Source of the DNA: Rhodothermaceae bacterium bin80
GTDB taxonomy: Bacteria > Bacteroidota > Rhodothermia > Rhodothermales > Bin80
NCBI GenBank assembly: GCA_002238805.1
Contig: MPNB01000036.1
Span: forward strand, 1 to 34,696
Reading direction: 5' to 3'
DNA: 34,696 bases
Positions within the stretch are counted from its first letter, which is position 1, and each line of letters opens with the position of its first letter. Under the pieces are notes generated by a model that saw nothing but the letters and a program-made list of their open reading frames with translations, did not search any database and was not told the DNA's origin. Positions 26,977-34,696 of this stretch are shown here, piece after piece. Made by a program: the position numbers and the translations under genes.

Positions 26977-27505
26977 CTATGTCAGCCAGACAAACGGACC
27001 ACTACAACTAGGGCAACGATTACCAAGACTGCCACTACTTTCATTAAGTTGCCAGCCAATCTTCCCCGCAAGTACCGTATGCCCCTTGACGCGATTGCAG
27101 TGGCCACATGGAGGTCGTGATTTTCTATGTGATCTGTGCCACCTTGCGACCTTGCGATTATGTGATCAACCCCCAGATGGCGGACCTTAGGATGAACCCT
27201 ACAGGCCATACAATGCTCTTTGCCTCCCAACAGCACATCCTTGTTCTTCGCAGCATTGTACTTGAGTATTGGCCCCAAATTCGTGCGATGTGGTACGTCA
27301 ATGTGGTTTACAATGTCATGGAACAACCTCTGTGCTTCGACGGTCCTGTGGACAACGAAATCCGCCGCCTTTTCGGATATGTCGATACCTACCTAGTTGC
27401 GGTCAGGCACATCCGCAGCAACGCGAGAAGCTTTTGTGTTGGATATCCTGTGCACTCCTTTGCCACAGGATTCAAAGCTTGAATGTCAATCCACACATCC
27501 ATAAC
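26977..27505 (-). pseudogene. Decayed DNA methyltransferase fused to HNH nuclease
   Basis: The minus strand from 27505 reads DVWIDIQALNPVAKECTGYP then TQKLLALL, the late region of N4/N6-methyltransferases (usual form GYPTQKPLALLERI). After a stop near 27390 it resumes with VGIDISEKAADFVV, normally found beyond the SAM motif I segment (DPFCGxGTT). That segment is missing, so an internal deletion has removed the SAM-binding loop. The frame continues into an HNH domain: CMAC, then LGVDHIIARSQGGTDHIEN. Near 27113 a one-base shift is needed to continue as PPCGHCNRVKGHTVLA, followed by CPSC near the end and a stop at 26977. Four Cys-x2-Cys-type ligands plus DHII fit a zinc-stabilised HNH nuclease. 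The N-terminal two-thirds of the methyltransferase is gone. Confidence 0.75.
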
Positions 27506-27929
27506 CTAACCTCGTCATCTAATTTGGCGAAGCTAGGATAGGATTAGCTTGGTTGTCGACAAAATTTAATATGAATTCGTAAAGTCCACCGAATTATCAC
27601 TGTAGCTACTAATACAGCTATATTCCAGACAAGTACTGATCAGAATGCCCGCGGAGCCCTGTGAGATTTGAGATTCGATTTTGATCCCACCGATCCATAA
27701 CCACATCGCATTCTCACGGACGCTGCGATGTGTGTCAAAAGCACCCCTCTACCCCAATCCATGCTACACAGGAATCAGATGAATATTCCGAGCAATAATT
27801 AGAATGAACCATCTCCCGTTTGTAATTAATGGCCCGTATATTCAGCTTGAAATGGGAACTCATCCCCAACTTGGAAACGATAGAGGTTCCACCCATTTTG
27901 GTACTAAAAGTTATTGATTTTTTGTTGGC
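27506..27929. other. Intergenic leader of the defence operon
   Basis: These 424 bases separate the minus-strand methyltransferase remnant from the plus-strand ATPase gene. I find no coding frame that can be named. The stretch must hold the promoter of the ATPase-hsdRMS operon; a clear -10/-35 pair could not be picked with confidence. Its one strong feature is a nine-base inverted repeat, listed separately. Confidence 0.4.
27702..27732. promoter_or_regulatory. Nine-base inverted repeat upstream of defence operon
   Basis: CACATCGCA (27702-27710) and TGCGATGTG (27724-27732) are perfect inverted copies around a 13-base centre, about 200 bases before the ATPase start. There is no T-run on either side, so it is not a typical terminator. 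It could be a repressor operator or an RNA hairpin in the leader. It is the longest perfect short-range dyad I noticed by eye. Confidence 0.4.
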
Positions 27930-30533
27930 ATGACAACGGTTAATGTGCTTGATGAAATCTTGGACTGGTCATCAGGTCGCCCAATTTGGCAAAAAGATGC
28001 CTTGCGGCGATTGGTTGAGAAAGGTAAACTGAACCCAAAGGATATTGAGGAACTGACGAATCTCTGCAAGTCACATTATGGTCTACATAGCAAAACTCCA
28101 GTTGCCCCACTTAGTAGGCACCACCTTCGTCAAACTAACGCTGAGGAAAAGACAATATCTCTTGTGTCACTCACACATCATCATGGCGTTAACTCGTTAG
28201 CGGAGCAACAGAAGGTCCTATTCGGCCCCCAGTTGACGATTGTGTACGGCGAAAACGCTTCCGGAAAATCTGGTTATACTCGTATATTGAAGCGCGTGTG
28301 CCGGGCACGTGGTGCCGAAGAGATCCTTGGGAACATCATGTCTGGATCCACACCTATACGCCCTTCTGCAACCATAGAGTTTGAAGTAGATGGCAAGCCA
28401 AAACAACACCAATGGGCTGACCAGCAGGCCTCTGATGCATCCCTTTCAAAAATAAGTGTCTTTGATCGCCATTGTGCGAGCGTGTATTTGGAGAAACCTA
28501 CGGATGTCGCGTTTCGCCCCCTTGGCCTTGATCTGTTTGACAAGCTCGCCGATGCTTGCACACGTGTTAAAGAATCTTTGGAGAGAGAACACCATGCACT
28601 TCTGTCTCAGAACTTTCACTTTCCCAATGTCACGGCGGATACAGCCGTCTACCGCTTGGTTAGAGACTTAACCTCACTGACCAAAGAAACATCAGTCCGG
28701 TCCTTGGCCTTCATAACCGACGCTGATAAGACGCGCACTAAGGAGTTAAAGAGTAGAATTCACGATTTGCAATCAAATAATCCAGCTAAGACTGCTGGAA
28801 TTCTCGAGATCCGTGCTGGTCGCGTGGAAAAACTGATAAACTATCTCATTGCTGCTGAGGAGATACTGTCTGATACGGCAATTCTAGACCTCTCCAACGC
28901 ACACAATCAGATGAACTCGGCTAAGCATACTTATGAGAAGCTACATAAGACAACTTGGCAAAGTCAACCACTGAAGCTAACCGGATCCGCTATATGGCGT
29001 GCACTGTGGAATACCGCAAAGAAATTCTCGGAAGAATCCGCCTATCCTAAACACACCTTCCCATTTACTGGAGAAAAATCCCGCTGCGTTCTATGCCAAC
29101 AGCTTCTTGATAAGGAGGCAAAAAATCGACTGAAGCAGTTCCAGAAGTTTCTCCAAACAAACGCTCAGGATGACTACGACAGGAAGACGGAGGACTACAA
29201 TAAGAAGTATGAACGCATCAACGGTATAACAAATTGGAGAGATTCCAGAGAAGAAGCCCTTAAGGAGATCAAACTTGACAATCCAGATCTTTCTGAAGCA
29301 ACCAACAATTGCTTAAACACAATGAAGGCGCGTACAGAGAGCATCAAGGAGGCACTAACTAACGGCATGTTACCTCCTGATGAACTTCCCGGGTGGGTGC
29401 CCAATACAGAAAGCCTGACGCTTTACATCAAAGCACTAAAGGCTCGGGCCGCTGAGCTTAGTGGATCAAATCGGTCGGACATCGTCAGCAAGCTGAAACA
29501 TGAGTTAAATGAATTGGAGGCCCGGCAAGTACTTGCAGATAATCTGGATAATGTCCTCGAGGAAATTGATAAAAAGAGAAGGATCGCTGCCTACCAGCTA
29601 TGTATTAAAGATACACGTACGAATGCTATCACCATCAAGAGCACAGATGTCACGACCCGTGCAGTTACACAGCAACTTACCTCAAGCTTTGAAAACGAAC
29701 TAACTAGTTTGGGTTTCGATCATGTTGAAGTCCAAATGGTGACTGCTGGCGGAGCTCGTGGTGTGCTTCGTCACAAATTACAATTCAAACGAGCGCCTGG
29801 GGCAGATGTCGTTGGGGTCGCGAGCGACGGCGAAGCTCGATGCCTTTCAATCGCATCATTCTTCGCAGAACTCAGCACTACGGAAGAACAATCAGCCATT
29901 CTCTTTGACGACCCAGTTTCGTCTCTTGACCATATGTGGCGCAGAAAAATTGCAGAACGACTTGTAGATGAAGCCCGCAATCGACAAGTTATTGTCTTCA
30001 CACATGACATTTATTTTCTTCATACCCTCGAAAAGAAGGGAAGAGAAAATGGCGTTGAAGTTAAGCAGCAGTATTTGCGCAGAGAAAATACCAATTCTGG
30101 ATTATGCTCTGAGAGATTGCCTTGGCCTGCACAGAAAGTAAAGGCGCGAATTGGTTACCTGAAAACTCAGCAACATTCTGCGGCTAAAACGTGTCGAGAA
30201 GGCACAAGAGCAGAGTATGAACGGGAAGCGAAGCACATATATGGCCTTCTGCGAGAAACGTGGGAAAGGGCCGTTGAAGAGGTTCTCTTAGGAGGGGTAA
30301 TTCAGCGCTACGATCCTTCCATTCAGACAAGGCGCACCAGATTTCTTGTAGACATTGGGGATACTGACATCGAGACACTTGTTAGAGGAATGTCCAAATG
30401 CTCTCAGCATCTTACGGGACACGATGCTCCCCTCGGTGAGAGTGACTACCCCCCAGATCCAGATGAACTGTTACGGGACATAAACGATCTTCAAAATTGG
30501 GTCAAAAAAATTCGCAGGCGCCGGAACGGATAG
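27930..30533 (+). CDS. Zinc-hook AAA_13/RloC-like ATPase
   Basis: ABC/SMC-type ATPase of 867 aa, of the AAA_13 (PrrC/RloC-like) class. An N-terminal segment, ILDWSSGRPIWQKDALRRLV, precedes the head. Walker A is GENASGKS (107-114). A long charged, coiled-coil-like middle (about 205-560) has a CVLC at 386-389 near its centre, fitting a Rad50/RloC-style zinc hook. The head closes with the ABC signature-like SDGEARCLS (632-640), Walker B AILFDDPVSSLD (656-667) and the H-loop FTHD (His692). The last 150 residues are a separate helical domain with LLRETWERAVEE (Arg775, Glu779) and SQHLTGHD (His827, His831). It leads an hsdRMS operon, as PrrC accompanies type I systems, so a guardian role that acts when restriction is disturbed is plausible. 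An anticodon nuclease activity is not demonstrated by the sequence. Confidence 0.75.
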   Translation: MTTVNVLDEILDWSSGRPIWQKDALRRLVEKGKLNPKDIEELTNLCKSHYGLHSKTPVAPLSRHHLRQTNAEEKTISLVSLTHHHGVNSLAEQQKVLFGPQLTIVYGENASGKSGYTRILKRVCRARGAEEILGNIMSGSTPIRPSATIEFEVDGKPKQHQWADQQASDASLSKISVFDRHCASVYLEKPTDVAFRPLGLDLFDKLADACTRVKESLEREHHALLSQNFHFPNVTADTAVYRLVRDLTSLTKETSVRSLAFITDADKTRTKELKSRIHDLQSNNPAKTAGILEIRAGRVEKLINYLIAAEEILSDTAILDLSNAHNQMNSAKHTYEKLHKTTWQSQPLKLTGSAIWRALWNTAKKFSEESAYPKHTFPFTGEKSRCVLCQQLLDKEAKNRLKQFQKFLQTNAQDDYDRKTEDYNKKYERINGITNWRDSREEALKEIKLDNPDLSEATNNCLNTMKARTESIKEALTNGMLPPDELPGWVPNTESLTLYIKALKARAAELSGSNRSDIVSKLKHELNELEARQVLADNLDNVLEEIDKKRRIAAYQLCIKDTRTNAITIKSTDVTTRAVTQQLTSSFENELTSLGFDHVEVQMVTAGGARGVLRHKLQFKRAPGADVVGVASDGEARCLSIASFFAELSTTEEQSAILFDDPVSSLDHMWRRKIAERLVDEARNRQVIVFTHDIYFLHTLEKKGRENGVEVKQQYLRRENTNSGLCSERLPWPAQKVKARIGYLKTQQHSAAKTCREGTRAEYEREAKHIYGLLRETWERAVEEVLLGGVIQRYDPSIQTRRTRFLVDIGDTDIETLVRGMSKCSQHLTGHDAPLGESDYPPDPDELLRDINDLQNWVKKIRRRRNG

Positions 30534-30628
30534 TCGGTTCTCAGAATCGTCACATCTTTATTTACGACATGTGAATATCACTGACCGGGGGCAAATCAGT
30601 ATGTTTAGTGTAAAGCCTCAAAAACACC

Positions 30629-33031
30629 ATGAACCCCGATGCAGGGAACCAGAGTACTAAGTCACTGAGCCAGGCGGATATGCGGAATCTCTCAGAACGC
30701 GACATCTGTACAAAATTTATCACGCCTGCCTTGCGGAAGGCGGGCTGGGACGAGATGACACAGATTCGTGAGGAGGTAAGCTTTACCAAAGGCCGCATCC
30801 GTGTGCGAGGTAAGATATGTACCCGCGGAAAGGGCAAACGCGCCGACTATATCCTATACTTCAAGCCCAATATCCCGCTCGCGGTGATTGAAGCGAAGGA
30901 TAACTCTCACGATATAGGCGACGGCATACAGCAAGCCCTTGGTTACGCTGAGACCTTGGAAATACCCTTCGTATTCTCTTCAAATGGCGACGGCTTTATT
31001 TTTCATGACCGTACGGGAACCTCTGAACTTCGTGAGACAACTACAGCCCTCGAAGAATTCCCGTCGCCCACTGATTTGTGGTCACGCTATCGGGTTTGGA
31101 AAGGTCTAAAATCGGAAGCTGAAGAAATAGTACTTCAGGATTATCATGAAGACAACAGCGGCAAAGCTCCTCGCTACTATCAAGTCAATGCAATCAATGC
31201 TGTGATTGAGGCCATCGCTAAGGGGCAGGACCGTATCCTGTTGGTCATGGCCACTGGAACTGGCAAGACCTATACTGCTTTTCAGATCATCTGGAGACTA
31301 TGGAAGGCGCGACGCAAGAAGAGAATCCTGTTTCTTGCCGATCGTAATGTGCTTGTTGACCAAGCGATTAACAATGACTTTCGTCCCTTCGGGGGCGCAA
31401 TGACAAAACTCAAGCGGCATATTGACCACTCCTACGAAATATATCTTGGTCTCTATCAGGCAATAACAGGTCCAGAAGAACATCAGAAAACATTTAAAAA
31501 CTTCTCGCCAACATTCTTTGACCTGATTGTGATTGATGAATGTCATCGTGGCAGTGCCGCAAATGATTCTGCATGGCACGAAATCCTTGAATATTTCTCC
31601 TCTGCCACCCAAATTGGTCTTACTGCCACGCCGAAGGAAACCGAATATGTCTCCAACATTGCCTACTTTGGAGAACCTGTTTTTACTTATTCCTTGAAGC
31701 AGGGCATTGAAGATGGCTTCCTCGCACCCTATAAAGTAGTCCGGGTTCACATTGATCGCGATATAGAGGGCTGGCGCCCAGAACCAGGAAGGCTTAACGA
31801 CAGAGGTGAGGAAGTTGAGGACCGCGAATATAATGTAACTGATTTTGACCGCACGCTAGTTATCAAAGAACGAACCAACCTTGTAGCGCAGAAAGTCACG
31901 GACTTTCTGGAGGAAAGTGGCAACCGGTTTCAGAAGACCATCATCTTTTGTGTTGATCAGGAACACGCTGCACGAATGCGTCAGACACTTATCAACAAAA
32001 ACAGTGATCTCGCAGGGACCAATTCACGGTATGTAATGCGTATCACGGGGGGCGATCCTGCAGGCCAAGACGAACTTAGTAACTTTATTGACCCGGAATC
32101 GAGATACCCTGTCCTAGTCACTACATCACGCCTGCTTTCTACTGGAGTTGATGTCCAAACCTGCCGACTAATCGTTCTTGATCGGCGAGTGGGATCAATG
32201 ACTGAATTCAAACAGATTATTGGTCGAGGGACACGGGTGCATGAAGATACACGAAAATTTTTCTTCACCATCATTGATTTCCGGGGTGCCACTCGTCATT
32301 TTGCAGAACCAGAATTCGACGGGGAGCCAGTGCAAGTGTATGAGCCGGAAGATGATGATCCTATTGCTCCACCTGACGTGCCGCCAACGGGCGGGCACGA
32401 GTTAAGCGGCGATGAAACCATTATTGATGGTGGAGATCCTCCACCTTCTCCAGAAGCAGAATCACGGAGAAAAATCTATGTGGATGGTGTTGAAGTGTCA
32501 ATCATTGCTGAGCGGGCAACTTACTTGGATAAGCGCGGTAGGCTAGTGACCGAGTCTTTACGCGACTTTACAAGGAAGTCTCTGCGAAAGCATTTCAAGA
32601 GCCTTGACGACTTCCTAGTCCGCTGGAACGCCGCCGAGCGCAAACAGGCTCTCATTGATGAGATAGGATCCGAGGGGCTACCGATCACCGATATTGCCCA
32701 AGAACTAGATAATGATCTTGACCCCTTTGATCTTATCTGTCATATTGCTTTTGACGCAAAACCACTATCCCGCAGGGAACGGGCCGCGAACGTTAAAAAG
32801 CAAGATGTTTTCACGAAATTCGGAGATCAAGCCCGCACTGTGCTTAGTGCATTGCTTGACAAGTATGCCGATGATGGCATCCTCAACCTTGACGACACCA
32901 ATATTCTCAAGATCTCACCCTTTGATCATCTCGGTACACCGGTTGAACTAGTTGGCACTTTTGGTGGAAAACCCGGATTCAAGCAAGCCGTGCATGATCT
33001 TCAATCCGCTTTGTACAAAAAGGTCGCCTAA
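30629..33031 (+). CDS. hsdR: Type I restriction enzyme R subunit
   Basis: Motor and nuclease subunit of a type I restriction-modification complex: it translocates unmodified DNA and cuts at a distance from the recognition site. It has 800 aa, start ATG 30629. The N-terminal PD-(D/E)xK nuclease is intact: Asp73 in RADYILYF, Glu88 and Lys90 in AVIEAKD, and QQALGYAE after it. The SF2 helicase has motif I MATGTGKT (207-214), motif II DECH (303-306), motif III LTATP (331-335) and motif VI QIIGRGTR. A helical C-terminal domain that contacts the methyltransferase follows (DFLVRWNAAERK onward). It is the shorter EcoEI-like form rather than the 1,000-residue EcoR124 form. Two bases separate its stop from hsdM. 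Confidence 0.95.
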   Translation: MNPDAGNQSTKSLSQADMRNLSERDICTKFITPALRKAGWDEMTQIREEVSFTKGRIRVRGKICTRGKGKRADYILYFKPNIPLAVIEAKDNSHDIGDGIQQALGYAETLEIPFVFSSNGDGFIFHDRTGTSELRETTTALEEFPSPTDLWSRYRVWKGLKSEAEEIVLQDYHEDNSGKAPRYYQVNAINAVIEAIAKGQDRILLVMATGTGKTYTAFQIIWRLWKARRKKRILFLADRNVLVDQAINNDFRPFGGAMTKLKRHIDHSYEIYLGLYQAITGPEEHQKTFKNFSPTFFDLIVIDECHRGSAANDSAWHEILEYFSSATQIGLTATPKETEYVSNIAYFGEPVFTYSLKQGIEDGFLAPYKVVRVHIDRDIEGWRPEPGRLNDRGEEVEDREYNVTDFDRTLVIKERTNLVAQKVTDFLEESGNRFQKTIIFCVDQEHAARMRQTLINKNSDLAGTNSRYVMRITGGDPAGQDELSNFIDPESRYPVLVTTSRLLSTGVDVQTCRLIVLDRRVGSMTEFKQIIGRGTRVHEDTRKFFFTIIDFRGATRHFAEPEFDGEPVQVYEPEDDDPIAPPDVPPTGGHELSGDETIIDGGDPPPSPEAESRRKIYVDGVEVSIIAERATYLDKRGRLVTESLRDFTRKSLRKHFKSLDDFLVRWNAAERKQALIDEIGSEGLPITDIAQELDNDLDPFDLICHIAFDAKPLSRRERAANVKKQDVFTKFGDQARTVLSALLDKYADDGILNLDDTNILKISPFDHLGTPVELVGTFGGKPGFKQAVHDLQSALYKKVA

Positions 33032-33033
33032 AT

Positions 33034-34485
33034 ATGTCCGTTAACTCCACCGTCAAATCCATTCAGGATATTATGCGCAAGGATGTAGGCGTTGATGGAA
33101 ATGCTCAGCGCATTAGCCAACTATGCTGGATGTTCTTTCTTAAAATCGTAGATGATCAGGATGAGGAACTTGAACTTCACAAGGATGATTATCAATCACC
33201 GATCCCTGACAAGCTACGTTGGCGAAACTGGGCCGCCAACCCGGAAGGCATCACGGGCGAAGAATTGTCAAATTTTGTTAATGAGACGCTCTTTCCGAGG
33301 CTGAAAGAACTCCCTACCAATAGCGGTCCTCGCGCGAAAGTTGTACGAAGTGTGTTTGAGGATGCCCACAACTATATGAAGTCTGGGCAACTGATTCGGC
33401 AGGTTATCAATAAGATCAATAGAATTGACTTCAATAACTTGGTTGCACGTCAGCACTTCGGTGATATTTACGAAAAAATCCTAAGCGACCTTCAATCGGC
33501 CGGTAATGCGGGCGAATACTACACGCCGAGAGCAGTGACCTCGTTTATGACCCAGATGATTGACCCGAAACCGAGTGAGGTACTACTTGATCCAGCATGT
33601 GGCACCGGCGGATTCCTCTCTAGCGCTATCAATCATATGCGTGATCACTATGTGAAGCGGCCTGACGACGAAGATAAACTGCAAGCTTCCCTTCGTGCGG
33701 TAGAGAAAAAACCGCTTCCCCACATGCTCGCTGTTACGAACATGCTCTTGCACGGCATTGAGGATCCATCTTTCGTGCGCCATGACAATACACTGGCACG
33801 GTCTTACTTCTCTTACGGACATGACGACCGCGTTGACATCGTGTTAACGAATCCACCTTTTGGTGGCAAGGAGGAGGACGGAATTGAGTCAAACTTCCCG
33901 AAGCATCTCCAGACGCGGGAGACCGCAGATCTGTTTCTCGCCTTGATCATTCGGATTCTAAAACCTGGCGGCAGAGCTGCCGTGGTACTGCCCGATGGCT
34001 CTCTGTTCGGCGAGGGTGTCAAGACCCGGATCAAGGAAGAGCTAATGAAGGAATGTAACCTCCACACCATCGTACGCCTACCCAACTCGGTATTTAGTCC
34101 TTATGCTTCAATTGGAACGAACTTGCTATTTTTCGAAAAGGGTGAACCAACGAAAAATACATGGTACTGGGAACATGTCGTTCCCGAGGGGCAAAAGGCT
34201 TATTCCAAGACCAAGCCCATTCGACTGGAGCATCTCGGAGACTGTGCATACTGGTGGGGCGGAACCGAACATAAAGGACGGGAGGAGAGTGAGCGTGCTT
34301 GGAGGGTGGGGATTAAGGAGATCAAGGCATGCAACTATAACCTCGACATCAAGAATCCACATACAGTTGAAGAAGACCTAGGCGATCCCGAAGTGCTTCT
34401 TGAGAAACTGAACGGGGCTGAGGCCGCTGCAGCTTCCGTGCGGAATGACTTGAAGCGGATTTTGGCCGAGGCGCTGTTGCGATGA
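33034..34485 (+). CDS. hsdM: Type I N6-adenine DNA methyltransferase, M subunit
   Basis: Modification subunit that methylates adenine in the site chosen by HsdS. It is also needed for restriction. It has 483 aa. The helical HsdM_N domain (about 5-130) leads to GEYYTPRAV (160-168), the SAM motif DPACGTGGF (186-194) and the catalytic motif IV NPPF (273-276). The late motifs are present in LILRILKPGGRAAVVLPDGSLFG-like sequence and NLLFFEKG. Everything needed for activity is visible. The stop overlaps the hsdS start as ATGA (34482-34485), which implies translational coupling and a fixed M:S ratio. Confidence 0.96.
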   Translation: MSVNSTVKSIQDIMRKDVGVDGNAQRISQLCWMFFLKIVDDQDEELELHKDDYQSPIPDKLRWRNWAANPEGITGEELSNFVNETLFPRLKELPTNSGPRAKVVRSVFEDAHNYMKSGQLIRQVINKINRIDFNNLVARQHFGDIYEKILSDLQSAGNAGEYYTPRAVTSFMTQMIDPKPSEVLLDPACGTGGFLSSAINHMRDHYVKRPDDEDKLQASLRAVEKKPLPHMLAVTNMLLHGIEDPSFVRHDNTLARSYFSYGHDDRVDIVLTNPPFGGKEEDGIESNFPKHLQTRETADLFLALIIRILKPGGRAAVVLPDGSLFGEGVKTRIKEELMKECNLHTIVRLPNSVFSPYASIGTNLLFFEKGEPTKNTWYWEHVVPEGQKAYSKTKPIRLEHLGDCAYWWGGTEHKGREESERAWRVGIKEIKACNYNLDIKNPHTVEEDLGDPEVLLEKLNGAEAAAASVRNDLKRILAEALLR

Positions 34486-34696
34486 ACGCCGAGCATCTCC
34501 TTGCCCTCTATGACCGCGTGGTAGACACTCCTAACGCTGTTTTTCGCTTGCGTCGGTTCGTGTTAGAGTTCGCCGTGCGTGGGAAGCTCGTGGAGCAAAA
34601 TCCAGAGGATGAGCCAGCATCGGAGTTACTGAAACGGATTGTTAAGGAAAAGGCGAAGTTAGTAGAGGTTGGAAAGGTCAGAAAAACCTACAAGCT
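34482..34696 (+). CDS. hsdS: Type I specificity subunit, N-terminal fragment
   Basis: Start of the DNA-recognition subunit, which decides the target sequence for both methylation and cutting. Only the first 71 residues fall in the window; the gene continues past the right edge. LLALYDRVVDTPNAVFRLRR and the following FAVRGKLVEQNPEDEPASEL match the conserved leader of many HsdS proteins, before the first target-recognition domain. The ATG overlaps the hsdM stop. No target-recognition domain is visible, so the recognition site cannot be guessed. Confidence 0.9.
   Translation, partial: MNAEHLLALYDRVVDTPNAVFRLRRFVLEFAVRGKLVEQNPEDEPASELLKRIVKEKAKLVEVGKVRKTYK

Noticed and set aside
26912..27541. 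Plus-strand open frames of 90-124 residues.
   Set aside because: They are antisense to the clear HNH and methyltransferase remnants on the minus strand and contain no recognisable domain.
1..34696. CRISPR arrays, tRNA and rRNA genes.
   Set aside because: No regularly spaced repeats, cloverleaf-like sequences or rRNA signatures were noticed on reading; a covariance-model search was not possible.

Overview
This window looks like a chromosomal segment from a Bacteroidota-type bacterium, most likely of the Rhodothermota/Balneolota side. The main clue is the exported GH13 protein, which ends in a NYPNPF-type Por secretion (T9SS) sorting domain. The housekeeping set (ClpC, ACT-domain TyrA, GcvT, FtsK, RsmA, MgtE) and base composition near 50% G+C (judged by eye) fit. 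The taxon is an inference; there is no rRNA or tRNA gene here to confirm it.

Layout. (1) 1-600: a frame-broken IS110-type transposase remnant. (2) 603-8291, + strand: a GT4 glycosyltransferase, then a sugar cassette made of a sugar-porter MFS protein, a lipoprotein glycoside hydrolase and a large GH94/GH149-like phosphorylase-type protein. Together these suggest uptake and phosphorolytic breakdown of an oligo- or polyglucan. (3) 8481-17929, + strand: a tightly packed housekeeping run of M20 amidohydrolase, HesB/IscA-type Fe-S protein, clpC, tyrA, gcvT, ftsK and purE. (4) 18212-19285: an A/T-rich orphan protein with a type I restriction HsdR-like nuclease domain, probably acquired. (5) 19429-22775, - strand: mgtE, rsmA and a VWA-domain protein. 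(6) 22971-25862, - strand: the secreted GH13 alpha-amylase-family enzyme.

(7) 26163-34696 is a layered defence island. On the - strand lie two decaying genes: a DNA methyltransferase-HNH fusion that has lost its SAM-binding motif I region, and a broken gene of unknown function directly behind it. On the + strand lies an apparently intact type I restriction-modification operon: a zinc-hook ABC/AAA_13 ATPase resembling RloC/PrrC-class guardians, then hsdR, hsdM and the start of hsdS, which runs off the window.

The most interesting point is the association of the zinc-hook ATPase with the type I system. Its C-terminal domain carries an R-x3-E pair followed by histidines, which could be a diverged anticodon-nuclease-like or other effector centre. 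The intact module sits beside the corpse of an older modification system. By hand count, the palindrome GGATCC is also about 2.5 to 3 times more frequent than expected across the window.
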